From CAYVUV01 sp964455095 (lineage in GTDB: Bacteria; Desulfobacterota; Binatia; HRBIN30; CADEER01): a DNA stretch of 20,369 bases. The stretch is from positions 1-20,369 of the forward strand of contig CAYVUV010000410.1 in the NCBI GenBank assembly GCA_964455095.1, read 5' to 3'. Shown one piece after another: positions 1-8,083 of the stretch; within the stretch, counting starts at the first letter, position 1, and each line of letters begins with the position of its first letter. The notes under the pieces were generated by a model. That model had not been told where the DNA came from and ran no database searches. It was given only the letters and a program-made list of their open reading frames with translations. Made by a program: the position numbers and the translations under genes.

Positions 1-316
1 TCAGACCGGGGCTGCCGTCGACGACGACACCGATCAGGCGGCCACCGCACAGGCCGAGCCAGAGCAGGCCGAGGAAGAGCAGGCGGGAGCGGTGCAGCGC
101 CGGATCCATCGCCGACAACAGCGTGTAGACGCCCATGACGGTGAACAGGCCGCCGTAGGCGGCGCGCACTTCGCCGATGACGAAGTTGGCCGAGAACGAT
201 TGCAGCACGGCCGTACCGATCACCCGGCTCATGACGAACTCGGGGAAAATGAGGCCACAGAGGCCGAAGACGAGTGTGACGGCGCCGATGATGATGGTGA
301 TCAGTCGTGGGTTCAT
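1..316 (-). CDS. DUF4345-like small membrane protein (3' end cut by window edge)
   Basis: The ORF starts at ATG 316 and stays open to base 1, giving 105 codons with no stop, so the C-terminus lies outside the window. The start is supported by a strong ribosome binding site (GGGGAGGGGAG) a few bases upstream. The visible protein is almost all membrane: a first segment at about residues 5-25, a second at about 45-67 and a third at about 78-100, joined by short loops (FPEFVMSR after the first, VIGEVRAAYGG before the second, MDPALHRSR after the second). The ALHRSRLLFLGLLWLGLCGGR stretch and the four-helix plan resemble the DUF4345 family, which has no assigned function. The gene is on the same strand as the glycosyltransferase upstream, 78 bases away, so co-transcription is possible. 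The family call is from memory of the pattern and is moderate; the reality of the gene is well supported. Confidence 0.72.
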   Translation of the reverse strand, partial: MNPRLITIIIGAVTLVFGLCGLIFPEFVMSRVIGTAVLQSFSANFVIGEVRAAYGGLFTVMGVYTLLSAMDPALHRSRLLFLGLLWLGLCGGRLIGVVVDGSPGL

Positions 317-394
317 GCGTGCTCCCCTCCCCTGCGCCCTGCCCTGTGCGAGCCCGCCGCGTGCGGGTGCGTTCGCGAGCGCGGGCGGACCTTA

Positions 395-1978
395 TCACCG
401 CTCCGGCGGGCGTCCAACGGGCAACCGGTGCAGCTCGAGCAGCTCGACCGCATGCGTCGGTCGCTCGGCCCAACCGGCGAGCCGCATGCCGGCTCGATCG
501 ATCGCCGAGTAGGGCGCGAAGGGGTGCCGCTGCACCGAGTAGCGCGCGGCCAACGCCGCTTCGACGCGGGCGTCCAGATGCTCTGCCGACGCGTCGTGCG
601 TCCCGCGCGCGAACCACATGACGGCGTCCGCCGCCGCACCCGCGCGTGTTTCGGCCGCGCGCGCCGCGGCGTCGCCGTCGAGCAGCAGCACCGCAGCGCT
701 ATCGGGCAGGAAAGGCACGATCGGCGTCAGGTTGGTGCTGTGGTGGTCGATGATCACCGTCGTCGGCGCTCCCTCCGAGACGGTGCGAATGCGCGCGGCA
801 ATGGCCTCGAACGGAATCACGTAGGCCTGATTGAGGAACCCCTCTTGCCGCCAATAGTGCACCATCGACATCAACCCGACGCAGCAGATGCCGGCCAGCG
901 CGAGAGTGCCGAACGCGCCCAACCGGCGCCGCCCGCGCACCAGCAGCAACCAATAGAACGGCGCCAGGAACAACAGACGCGCGCCGACGAAGGCGTATGA
1001 AACCCACTGCGCCGCGGCGACATAGGCGATCACAGCGGCTGGACCGACGAGTACCAACCACGCCGGCGGCCGGCGCAGTGCAGTGCCGAGCAGCGCCAGC
1101 ACCGCCGGCGCGAGCAGCAGCGCGGCGCCGAGACTCCAGAGCGAATGCGCCTCGCCGAACGTCAGCGACGTGAACGTGAACGCGAGCGTGGCGATGGTCT
1201 CGAGCACCCGATTGGGCATCAGGTGATAGACCGTGGCGTGGCCGACGCGCTCCACTGCGCCGGCGAACGCCGACAGCCAGGGCAGGTAGGCCACTGCGCA
1301 CAGCAGCGGCGGCAGCAGCAGCGGACGCAGCCATGCCGTGTCGCGCGTGCGCCAGAGCTGTCCGGCCAGGACCAGCGCGACGCCGATACCGACCGCGACC
1401 CCGGGCAAATAGTGCGTGTAGAGCAGCAGCGTCAGCGCGACGACATAGGCCAGCTGCCCACGCCAGCGCGACGGCGCGCGCGCGCACTGCCATCCCCAGT
1501 GCAGCGCCAACGTGGCGAGGAGCAGTTGAAGGCCGTAACTGCGCGCCATGCGGCCGTAGAGCAGCAGCGCGGGCGAGAGGGTCCACACGGCGAGAAACCA
1601 CCAGCGACTGGCGCGGTCGAGGTCGCGCAGCCAACAGCGATCGACGGCCAGCAGCGCGAGCAACACGCAGACTGCCGACAGCGCGCGCGCCTGGGCGATG
1701 GGGGAACCCCACCACGGCAGCTGCAACCAGGCGCCGACGAGCAGCAGATACAGCGGCGGGTGAACATTGCCGCGCAGCGTGCTCAGCAGGTCATTGAGCG
1801 GCAGCGCGCTGCTCACCAGCGTGGCTTGCTCATCGCCCCAGGTCGGCAGCAAGGTCAGGTGCGCGAAGAGCATCGCCGCCTGGATCGGCAGGCAGGCGGC
1901 GAGGGGATGGCGTGCCAGCCAGTTCAGTGCGGCCGCCCCGCGGGCGGGCGCCGGACGGCGGCCGGCGCGATCGTTCAC
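395..1978 (-). CDS. GT39-type membrane glycosyltransferase (ArnT/PMT-like, GT-C fold)
   Basis: This 527-residue polytopic protein probably transfers a sugar from a polyprenyl-phosphate donor to a periplasmic acceptor such as lipid, glycan or protein; neither donor nor acceptor can be read from sequence. An acidic GDE motif (D49-E50) lies in the first periplasmic loop, where GT-C enzymes carry catalytic and metal-binding acids. It is followed by NVHPPLYLL (about residues 71-79), typical of the GT39/ArnT group. Some ten hydrophobic segments follow up to about residue 400, then a soluble C-terminal domain of about 120 residues. The start chosen is GTG 1978, which overlaps the TGA of the upstream lhgO-like gene as GTGA, a normal coupling arrangement. 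The frame stays open another 260 codons upstream, but that stretch is Arg/Ala-rich and lies over the oxidase gene, so it is a shadow. Family call firm, substrate unknown. Confidence 0.85.
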   Translation of the reverse strand: MNDRAGRRPAPARGAAALNWLARHPLAACLPIQAAMLFAHLTLLPTWGDEQATLVSSALPLNDLLSTLRGNVHPPLYLLLVGAWLQLPWWGSPIAQARALSAVCVLLALLAVDRCWLRDLDRASRWWFLAVWTLSPALLLYGRMARSYGLQLLLATLALHWGWQCARAPSRWRGQLAYVVALTLLLYTHYLPGVAVGIGVALVLAGQLWRTRDTAWLRPLLLPPLLCAVAYLPWLSAFAGAVERVGHATVYHLMPNRVLETIATLAFTFTSLTFGEAHSLWSLGAALLLAPAVLALLGTALRRPPAWLVLVGPAAVIAYVAAAQWVSYAFVGARLLFLAPFYWLLLVRGRRRLGAFGTLALAGICCVGLMSMVHYWRQEGFLNQAYVIPFEAIAARIRTVSEGAPTTVIIDHHSTNLTPIVPFLPDSAAVLLLDGDAAARAAETRAGAAADAVMWFARGTHDASAEHLDARVEAALAARYSVQRHPFAPYSAIDRAGMRLAGWAERPTHAVELLELHRLPVGRPPER

Positions 1979-3186
1979 CAGCCGAAGTGTTGGCGCGCCT
2001 GCGCGGCGATGGCCTGTCCGATGGGCAGCGACGCAGTGGCGGCCGGTGAGGGCGCGTTGAGCACGTGGATGACGTCGTCGAAGGCCTGGATGCTGAAGTC
2101 GTCGACCAGTGCACCGCCCGGGTCGATCGCCTGCGCGCGCACGCCGGCGCCGCCGGGCTGCAGGTCCTCGCTGCGCAGCTCCGGCAGCAGTCGCTGCAGG
2201 GCGCGCACGAAGGCCGCTTTGCTGAACGAGCGGTAGAACTCGCCCGCGCCGGTGCGCCAGTACTTGGCGGCGAGGCGCCAGAAGCCGGGGAAGCTGAGCG
2301 TGTCCCATGCCTCGGCGGCGTCGAAATCGGTCTTGCGATAGCCCTCGCGCTTGAGGCTCAGCACCGCGTTCGGACCAGCCTCGACGCCGCCGCGCACCAT
2401 GCGCGTGAAGTGCACGCCGAGAAATGGAAAGGCGGGGTCGGGCACGGGGTAGATCAGCGCCTTGACGAGATGCTCGCGGTTCTTGGCGAGGCTGTAGTAC
2501 TCGCCGCGGAAGGGCACGATGCGCACGGCGGGCTGCGAGCCGGCGCGGCGCGCCATCCAGTCGGAGTAGAGGCCGGCGCAGTTGATCAGGTGGCGCGCGC
2601 GCACGGCGCCGCCGCTGGTCTCCATCACCCAGTCGCGGCCGTCGCGCGCGATGGTGAGCACCCGCACGCCTGTGCGCACCTCGCCGCCGCGCTCGCGCAC
2701 CAGGTCGGCGTAGCGGTTCGCGACACCGATGTAGTCGACGATCCCCGTGCCCGGGCAATGCAGCGCCTTGATGCCGGCGGCGTGTGGTTCGAGCTCGCGC
2801 AAGCGCTCGGGACCGATCAGCTCGACGCCGCCCGGCACGTCATTCGCCACGCCGCGGCGGTGCAGTTCCTCCAGGCGCGCCACCTCCGCCGCGTCGGTCG
2901 CCACCACCACCTTGCCGCAGATCTCGTGCGCGATGCCGTAGCGCTGGCAGAACGCCACCAGCTGGCGCGAGCCGTCGACGGTGTAGCGCGCCTTGAGCGA
3001 GCCGGGTTTGTAGTAGATGCCGGAGTGAATCACGCCGCTGTTGTGCCCGGTCTGGTGCGCGGCGACCTGCGCCTCCTTCTCCAGCACCAGCGGCAACACC
3101 GGCGGCGTCGCCTCGGCGAACGCCAGCGCCGTCGACAGGCCGACGATGCCGCCGCCGATGATCACCACTTGTCGCTCGCCGCCCAT
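1975..3186 (-). CDS. lhgO: L-2-hydroxyglutarate oxidase/dehydrogenase, LhgO family (FAD)
   Basis: This FAD-dependent enzyme of the D-amino-acid-oxidase-like (DAO) fold oxidises L-2-hydroxyglutarate to 2-oxoglutarate, usually passing electrons to the membrane quinone pool. The N-terminus carries the dinucleotide-binding loop GGGIVGLS (residues 11-18). It is followed by the family-typical HQTGHNSGVIHSGIYY segment, the PGTGIVDY stretch and a C-terminal GGAGVRAQA / DDFSIQ block that closes the FAD site. At 403 residues it matches the usual length of about 400. ATG 3186 is preferred over an in-frame TTG at 3204 because AGGG sits 6-8 bases before it and the FAD motif then starts close to the N-terminus, as is normal. 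The gene is divergent from the zinc dehydrogenase (92-base spacer) and its stop overlaps the start of the glycosyltransferase. No functional link to that glycosyltransferase is known. Confidence 0.9.
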   Translation of the reverse strand: MGGERQVVIIGGGIVGLSTALAFAEATPPVLPLVLEKEAQVAAHQTGHNSGVIHSGIYYKPGSLKARYTVDGSRQLVAFCQRYGIAHEICGKVVVATDAAEVARLEELHRRGVANDVPGGVELIGPERLRELEPHAAGIKALHCPGTGIVDYIGVANRYADLVRERGGEVRTGVRVLTIARDGRDWVMETSGGAVRARHLINCAGLYSDWMARRAGSQPAVRIVPFRGEYYSLAKNREHLVKALIYPVPDPAFPFLGVHFTRMVRGGVEAGPNAVLSLKREGYRKTDFDAAEAWDTLSFPGFWRLAAKYWRTGAGEFYRSFSKAAFVRALQRLLPELRSEDLQPGGAGVRAQAIDPGGALVDDFSIQAFDDVIHVLNAPSPAATASLPIGQAIAAQARQHFGW

Positions 3187-3278
3187 GGCCGCCCTGCTTA
3201 CCAAGCCGCGCGGTGGTCGGCCAGCGCCGCGGTGGGCGCGATTGAAAAGTCCCCGGCGCGGCGGATAGGTTGCGCGGC

Positions 3279-4520
3279 ATGAAAGCCCTCGTCTTCGAGA
3301 ACAGCCTGCCGCGTCTGGCGCTGACGCGGATCCTCAGCGCCTTCTCGCCGCGCGCCTTCGTCGGCCGCACCGCGCCGATGCAGCTCGGCGAGATTCCCGA
3401 TCCCGCCCTGCCGGCGCCCGATTGGGTGGTGCTTCGGACCAGGCTCTGCGGCCTGTGCGGCAGCGACTACAAGCAGGTCTTTCTCAACGGCGCGCTCGAC
3501 AACCCGATGACCGCGTTGATCTCGTTTCCGCAGGTGCTCGGCCACGAGGTGGTGGGCATCGTCGAACGCGTCGGCCCCGACGTCACGCAGTGCAAGGTCG
3601 GCGACCGCGTGGTGCTCAATCCGTGGCTGTCGTGCGTCACGCGCCGGCTGCCGTTGTGCGAGTGGTGCCAGCGCGGCGAGCTGGCGCAGTGCAGCAACTT
3701 CACGCGCGGCGCGCTGGCACCGGGGATTCACACCGGCAACAGCAGCACGGCCACCGGCGGCTATGCGACGCAGCTGCCGGCGCACGAGTCGATGTGCATC
3801 CCGGTGCCCGACGAGGTCAGCGACGACGCCGCCGTGCTCGCCGACCCGTTTTCCGTCTCGTTGCACGCCACCCTGCACCACCCGCCGCCGCGCGGCGGCG
3901 TCGCGCTGGTCTACGGCTGTGGCACGCTCGGGCTGCTCAATATCGCCATCCTACGCGCCCTGCATCCCGACGTGCGCGTGCTGGCCGTGGCGCGCTACCC
4001 GCACCAGGCCGAGCTGGCGCGGCGCCTGGGTGCCGAGGAAGTCTTCGCTCATCGGCCGACCGCCGCGCTCATCGAGGCCATCGCGCGCGCCACACGCGCC
4101 GAGGTGCAAAAGCCCTGGCGCGGGCTGCCGATGCTCAACGGCGGCGTCGACGTGATCTACGACTCGGTGGCGCTGCCCGAAACGCTCGAAGTCGGTGTGC
4201 GCGCCGTGTGCTCGCGCGGGCGCATCGTCATCACCGGCGTCGAGGTACCGCGGCGTTTCGAATGGACACCGATGTACTTCAAGGAAATCTCCCTCATCGG
4301 ATCGAACGCCTTCGGCATCGAGGAATACGAGGGCCGGCGCCAGCACGCCATGGCGTGGTACTTCGAGTTCATCCGCACCAAGCGCATCGACGTCACGCCG
4401 ATCATCACCCACCGCTTCCGCCTCGACGAATACCGCGACGCGTTCCTCACCTGTTACAACCAGGGCGGCAACGGCGCGGTGAAAGTCCTCTTCGACTTCC
4501 GCTCCGGCGGGGCGGGCTGA
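3279..4520 (+). CDS. Zinc-dependent medium-chain alcohol dehydrogenase (MDR family)
   Basis: This 413-residue protein is a medium-chain dehydrogenase/reductase using NAD(P)H; the substrate is not evident. Catalytic zinc ligands are recognisable as the Cys of CGSD (C60) and H89-E90 in LGHEVVG. A structural-zinc lobe is present with C119, C127, C130 and C138, though the first gap is wider (seven residues) than the usual two. The Rossmann fold starts at VYGCGTLGLL (about residue 212). The N-terminus has about 30 residues before the canonical beta-barrel start, making it longer than the common 340-380-residue members. ATG 3279 was chosen over TTG 3270: the protein then begins MKALVFEN, as in many family members, with AGG about ten bases upstream. 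It ends convergent with the acyltransferase at 4533. Close alternatives are sorbitol or threonine dehydrogenase-like enzymes; I would not assign a substrate. Confidence 0.88.
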   Translation: MKALVFENSLPRLALTRILSAFSPRAFVGRTAPMQLGEIPDPALPAPDWVVLRTRLCGLCGSDYKQVFLNGALDNPMTALISFPQVLGHEVVGIVERVGPDVTQCKVGDRVVLNPWLSCVTRRLPLCEWCQRGELAQCSNFTRGALAPGIHTGNSSTATGGYATQLPAHESMCIPVPDEVSDDAAVLADPFSVSLHATLHHPPPRGGVALVYGCGTLGLLNIAILRALHPDVRVLAVARYPHQAELARRLGAEEVFAHRPTAALIEAIARATRAEVQKPWRGLPMLNGGVDVIYDSVALPETLEVGVRAVCSRGRIVITGVEVPRRFEWTPMYFKEISLIGSNAFGIEEYEGRRQHAMAWYFEFIRTKRIDVTPIITHRFRLDEYRDAFLTCYNQGGNGAVKVLFDFRSGGAG

Positions 4521-4532
4521 ACACGGGCCCGC
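4512..4532. terminator. Short hairpin between convergent genes, possible terminator
   Basis: GCGGGC (4512-4517) and GCCCGC (4527-4532) can pair around a nine-base loop that contains the dehydrogenase stop codon. It lies exactly between two convergent genes. There is no T-tract on either side, so intrinsic termination is doubtful. Confidence 0.3.
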
Positions 4533-5480
4533 TCAGTACAGCCGCGGCTCGCCCTCGGGGCGGGTGCGCCAGCGCTTGTGGAACCAGACCCACTGGTCGG
4601 GATGGGCGCGCACCATCGCTTCGATGGCGTCGCTACAGCGCTGGGTGTTGGTGCGGATGTCGGCGTCGCGGTCGCCGGTGTCGACCATTTCCACTGTCGG
4701 GAGGATCTCGAGGCGGTGGCGGTCCGATTCGCCTTCGCGGACGAGAAACACCGGCAGCACTGGCGCGCCGGTGATCATCGCCAGGCGCGCCGGACCCGCG
4801 GTCGTCGATGCGGGCAGACCGAAGAAGTCGACGAAGACGCCGAAGCGGCGTGTCTGGTTCTGGTCGGCCGGGATGGCGACGAGCGCGCCGGCGCGCAGGG
4901 CGCGGATGACCGATTTGGCCGCGGCGCGTTTGGGCAGCGAACGCGTCCCGGCGCGCGCCCGCACCGCCGTGATCGCGTCGTCGACGAGGTGGTTGCGCAT
5001 CGGCCGGTGCACGAGCGTGATCGGATGGCCGAGCAGGCCGTGGGCGTAGGCGAGCAACTCCCAGTTGCCGAAGTGGCCGGTGAGGATCACCGCGCCGCAG
5101 TCGCGCGCCATCGCCAGCGCGCGCTGCCACGCCGCGGGATCGGCGATGGTGATGTGGGCGCCGACCGATTCGGGCGTCAGCCGGTGCATCTGGCAGAACT
5201 CGGCGACGACGCGACCGAGGTTGCGGCACGAGCGGCGCAGGATGGCGCGGCGCTCGGCTTCACTCTTGTCGGGGAAGGCGATGGCGAGATTGTGCAGCGC
5301 CACCCGCCGCTGCGACCGGGCGACGCCGTACAGCAGGGTGCCCAACGCGGCGCCGGCGCGTTGCGCGACGCGCCAGGGCAAGGCCGCGAACAGCAGGTAG
5401 AAGAGGCGGAAGGCGGCGTATTCGAGCCGGCCGGCGCGCTGATAACTCTGCAGCGCCGGCGACTGCGGGTCCTGGGTCAC
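4533..5480 (-). CDS. LpxL/HtrB-family lipid A acyltransferase homologue (second copy in cluster)
   Basis: This 315-residue protein belongs to the lysophospholipid/lipid A late acyltransferase family, which adds a secondary acyl chain to KDO-lipid A at the cytoplasmic face of the inner membrane. The catalytic HX4E motif is TGHFGNWELL (H136, E141). Other typical blocks are HRPMRN (about 158-163), ADQNQTRRFGVFVDFFG and the C-terminal HPDQWVWFHKRWRTRP. A hydrophobic segment near residues 22-36 probably anchors it. GTG 5480 is the start: it overlaps the TGA of the upstream diiron gene as GTGA, and the 59 codons further upstream in this frame lie over that gene and are compositionally shadow-like. 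It is the last gene of the kdsB cluster. Acyl-chain length and position of transfer cannot be told. Some family members act in other pathways, but the KDO neighbours favour lipid A. Confidence 0.88.
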   Translation of the reverse strand: MTQDPQSPALQSYQRAGRLEYAAFRLFYLLFAALPWRVAQRAGAALGTLLYGVARSQRRVALHNLAIAFPDKSEAERRAILRRSCRNLGRVVAEFCQMHRLTPESVGAHITIADPAAWQRALAMARDCGAVILTGHFGNWELLAYAHGLLGHPITLVHRPMRNHLVDDAITAVRARAGTRSLPKRAAAKSVIRALRAGALVAIPADQNQTRRFGVFVDFFGLPASTTAGPARLAMITGAPVLPVFLVREGESDRHRLEILPTVEMVDTGDRDADIRTNTQRCSDAIEAMVRAHPDQWVWFHKRWRTRPEGEPRLY

Positions 5481-6055
5481 CGGGTGGTGGCGACCACGGG
5501 GTCGCCAAACGCGGCGCGCTCCTTCGCCGCGAGCTCGCCGTACACGATGCGGTCGATCTCGCGATAGCGGGTCATCATCTGCTCGGCGCGTTCGCGCCCG
5601 CCCGCCTCGGCCGCCGCGATCTCGTCGAGCTTTCCCTTCACCCAGGCGATGTGCCACTTCTCGTCTTTGGTCACCTCGCGCAGGATCGCCAGCGTCTCCT
5701 CGTCCACCCCGGAGCGCGCGGCGTGCTCCTGGTAGCGGGCGAACGAGCGCTCTTCGACGACGATGGTCAGCGCCAGGAGGTCCACCAGCGAGCGCGGCAC
5801 GGTGCGCATGCCGATGCGCTTCTGGTAGCCGTCATCGAGACGCATCGGCACACCACCCATGTCGGTGATGCGCTTGGTCCACAGCCAGGCGTGGTGCGTC
5901 TCCTCCGACAGGTGCAGCGCCAACTTCACCTGCGCATCGGGATCGTCCATCAGCTTCATCAGGCGCAGCAGCAGATTCGAGCCGTGCAGCTCCGCGTCGC
6001 GGTAGTAGCTGAACAGCTCGACCAGGCGGGGATCAGGCGCCATCTTCATGTCCAT
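5477..6055 (-). CDS. Ferritin-like diiron protein between two acyltransferase genes
   Basis: This 192-residue helical protein shows the four-helix ferritin-like diiron pattern. E22 lies in helix 1 (RDAELHG), EETHH in helix 2 (E51/E52 with H54/H55, giving ExxH), an EE pair in helix 3 (E101-E102, VVEERSFARYQ), and DEKWH in helix 4 (E132xxH135). All expected iron ligands are therefore present, so it may bind two irons and act as an oxidase, oxygenase or rubrerythrin-like protein; the reaction is unknown. No rubredoxin Cys4 domain and no signal peptide are seen. ATG 6055 is taken as start, 12 bases after the upstream acyltransferase stop; ATGs at 6049 and 6043 are alternatives and no clear Shine-Dalgarno decides between them. 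Its stop overlaps the next acyltransferase start (GTGA), so the two are probably translated together. A role in modifying lipid A acyl chains is tempting but only inferred. Confidence 0.82.
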   Translation of the reverse strand: MDMKMAPDPRLVELFSYYRDAELHGSNLLLRLMKLMDDPDAQVKLALHLSEETHHAWLWTKRITDMGGVPMRLDDGYQKRIGMRTVPRSLVDLLALTIVVEERSFARYQEHAARSGVDEETLAILREVTKDEKWHIAWVKGKLDEIAAAEAGGRERAEQMMTRYREIDRIVYGELAAKERAAFGDPVVATTR

Positions 6056-6067
6056 TGCAGCGTCGAC

Positions 6068-7057
6068 TTAGAACGAATCAGCCTTCGAGTATTGAATTTC
6101 ATGGTCCAGATCAAGCCGAGAAATCGGCCCGCGGCGCCAGCGGCGGTGCCACCACACCCATTCCGCCGGGTTGCGCCGCACACAGTCCTCGAGGACCTCG
6201 TTGAAGCGCCGGGTCAGGGCGAGGGTGTCCGCGCGGCGATCGCCGCTGTGCGGCAGCTCGATGGGCGGCAGCACGGTGAGGCGGTGCCCGCCCTCTGGCC
6301 GCCGCTGCATGAACAGGGCGACGACCGGCAAGTCGCGGCGCAGGGCGAGCACGGCGGCCGCTGCCGGGGTGCGGGCCGGGCGGCCGAAGAAGGGCACGGA
6401 AAGCGACGGCGCCCGCGTGTCCTGATCGATGAGCAGGGCGAGAAAGCCGTTGTTGTTCAGGATCTTGAGAATATGGCGGCTCGATCCGGGCGACTCGCGC
6501 AGGATGGTCTCGACGCCGCTTTTGGCGCGGAAGTCGACGATCAGGGCATCGAGACGCGGGTCGCGCATGCGCCGGGCGATGGCGCCGACGGGAATGCCGT
6601 GCAGGGCGCAGTAGGCGGCCAGCAGTTCCCAGTTGCCGATGTGGCCGGTGATGGCGATGGTGCCGCGCCCGCGCGCCAGGGCTGCCTCCATGTGCTGCCA
6701 CCCCTCGGTGTCGACGTAGGTATCGATCTGGTCGCGGATGGTGTCGAAGTGCGCGATCTCGACGAAACAGCGGGCGAGATTGCGAAACGAGGCGCGCACG
6801 GTCTGCACCCGCTCGGCGGGCGACAGGGTGTCGCCGAGGGCGAGGCCGATGTGCTCGAGGGCCAGGCGGCGGGTGGAGCCGAGCAGGAGGTAGGCGGCTT
6901 TGCCGAGGCGGTCGGCGATCGCCAGGGCACGCGGCAGGCTCACCTGGCGCGGCAGCCACAGCGCGGTGCGCACCAGCCAATAGACACTGGCCGCCTTGCG
7001 GCGGCGCAGCCAACGCCGCAGCGCCGGCGAGCGCCTATACCAGCGGCGCGAGCCCAT
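6068..7057 (-). CDS. LpxL/HtrB-family lipid A acyltransferase homologue (first copy in cluster)
   Basis: This 329-residue member of the lipid A late acyltransferase family has the catalytic HX4E in TGHIGNWELL (H139, E144), RRMRDPRLD after it, LIDQDTRAPSLSVPFFG in the substrate-binding half, and the C-terminal NPAEWVWWHRRW block. The N-terminus is strongly basic (Arg-rich over the first 21 residues), followed by a weakly hydrophobic segment, fitting a peripheral or anchored inner-membrane protein. It begins 12 bases after the kdsD stop and ends 12 bases before the diiron gene, consistent with one transcript. It is only moderately similar to the other acyltransferase of the cluster, so the two probably add different secondary chains (as LpxL and LpxM do) rather than being a recent duplication. 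Specificity is not visible. Confidence 0.9.
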   Translation of the reverse strand: MGSRRWYRRSPALRRWLRRRKAASVYWLVRTALWLPRQVSLPRALAIADRLGKAAYLLLGSTRRLALEHIGLALGDTLSPAERVQTVRASFRNLARCFVEIAHFDTIRDQIDTYVDTEGWQHMEAALARGRGTIAITGHIGNWELLAAYCALHGIPVGAIARRMRDPRLDALIVDFRAKSGVETILRESPGSSRHILKILNNNGFLALLIDQDTRAPSLSVPFFGRPARTPAAAAVLALRRDLPVVALFMQRRPEGGHRLTVLPPIELPHSGDRRADTLALTRRFNEVLEDCVRRNPAEWVWWHRRWRRGPISRLDLDHEIQYSKADSF

Positions 7058-7069
7058 GGCGGGCGCCGA

Positions 7070-8083
7070 TCAGACTCCGGCCTTCAGCAGGTCGTGCAGG
7101 TGGACGATGCCGATGGGACGGCGCGTGCGCGGTTCGAGGATGAACAGCGAGGTGATGTTGTGGCGCTCCATTTGCGCCACCGCGCGGCCGGCGAGCGCGC
7201 CGCCTTCGATGGTCTTCGGGTTGCGGGTCATGAGGTCCGACGCCGTCAAGCGCTCGATCTCCGTCGTGCGCGCCAGGCCACGGCGCAGGTCGCCGTCGGT
7301 CACCACCCCGACCAGCTTGCCGCGCCCGTCGACGACGCCGGTGGTGCCGAACCGCTTGCAAGTCATCTCGTGCAGCGTGTCGGCAAACGAGGTGGCGGCG
7401 GTGACCAACGGCAGGGTGTCGCCGACGTGCATCAGGTCTTCGACCTTGAGCAGCCGGCGCCCCAGGCTGCCGGCGGGATGCAACAGGGCGAAGTCCGTCT
7501 CGGTGAAGCCGTTGCGCTGCAGCAGCGCGACGGCGAGCGCGTCGCCGAGCGCCAACGCGGCGGTGGTGCTGGTCGTCGGCGCCAGGCCGAGCGGGCAGGC
7601 TTCCTCGGGCACGCTGGTATCGAGCGCGATGTCGGCGGCGCGGCCGAGCGTCGAGCGCACCGCGCCGGTAATGGCGACGACGGGCAGCCCGTTGCGCTCG
7701 AACAGCGGCAGCAGGCGCAGCAGCTCTTCGGTCTCGCCGCTGTGCGAAAGCGCCAGGATGACGTCGCCCTTCTCGACCAGGCCGAAATCGCCGTGCACCG
7801 CCTCGGCGGGATGCAGGAACGCCGCCGCCGTGCCGGTGCTGGCCATCGTCGCGGCGATCTTGCGGCAGATCTGGCCCGACTTGCCCATGCCGGTGACGAC
7901 GACCTTGCCGGTGCAGGTGCCGAGCAGCTCGACGGCGCGATCGAAGCGCTCGTCGAGGCGGCCGCTGACAGCGAGAATCCCGGCCGCCTCGATGGCGAGG
8001 ACGCGGCGCGCCTGGCGCACGACCTCGCTGTCGGTGGCGCGGCTGACCAGCGGCGGGCGCCTAGCTTTCCTTGGCAATGGCAT
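7070..8083 (-). CDS. kdsD: D-arabinose 5-phosphate isomerase (KdsD/KpsF)
   Basis: This enzyme interconverts ribulose 5-phosphate and arabinose 5-phosphate, the first step of KDO synthesis, in the cytoplasm. The N-terminal SIS sugar-isomerase domain carries GMGKSG (65-70), HPAEAVHGDFG (91-101), SHSGET (113-118), LAPTTST (167-173) and HPAGSLGRR (202-210). These are all diagnostic of the family, and the invariant Lys and His residues are present. Two CBS domains follow (about 212-270 and 283-337). ATG 8083 gives 337 residues, close to the usual 320-330, but overlaps kdsA by 23 bases and lacks a good Shine-Dalgarno. A CTG start about 33 bases further in, after an AAGGAAAG stretch, is possible. 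Immediately downstream of kdsA, it supplies that enzyme's substrate. Confidence 0.94.
   Translation of the reverse strand: MPLPRKARRPPLVSRATDSEVVRQARRVLAIEAAGILAVSGRLDERFDRAVELLGTCTGKVVVTGMGKSGQICRKIAATMASTGTAAAFLHPAEAVHGDFGLVEKGDVILALSHSGETEELLRLLPLFERNGLPVVAITGAVRSTLGRAADIALDTSVPEEACPLGLAPTTSTTAALALGDALAVALLQRNGFTETDFALLHPAGSLGRRLLKVEDLMHVGDTLPLVTAATSFADTLHEMTCKRFGTTGVVDGRGKLVGVVTDGDLRRGLARTTEIERLTASDLMTRNPKTIEGGALAGRAVAQMERHNITSLFILEPRTRRPIGIVHLHDLLKAGV

Noticed and set aside
318..394. GCCCGC...GCGGGC pairing between the glycosyltransferase stop and the DUF4345-like start
   Set aside because: Only six pairs with a loop over 20 bases and no T-tract; expected by chance at this GC content.
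92..1000. Plus-strand ORF of 302 residues
   Set aside because: It is antisense to the DUF4345-like and glycosyltransferase genes, with a His/Arg/Gln-rich composition typical of shadow frames in GC-rich DNA.
1979..2758. A 260-codon upstream extension of the glycosyltransferase frame, making a 787-residue ORF
   Set aside because: It lies over the LhgO-type gene in another frame and is Arg/Ala/Gly-rich with no domain; the GTGA junction gives a sound start at 1978.
3243..3270. TTGAAA and GATAGG as a promoter for the zinc dehydrogenase
   Set aside because: The -10 match is only about half of consensus and the spacer is short at 15 bases; too weak to annotate.
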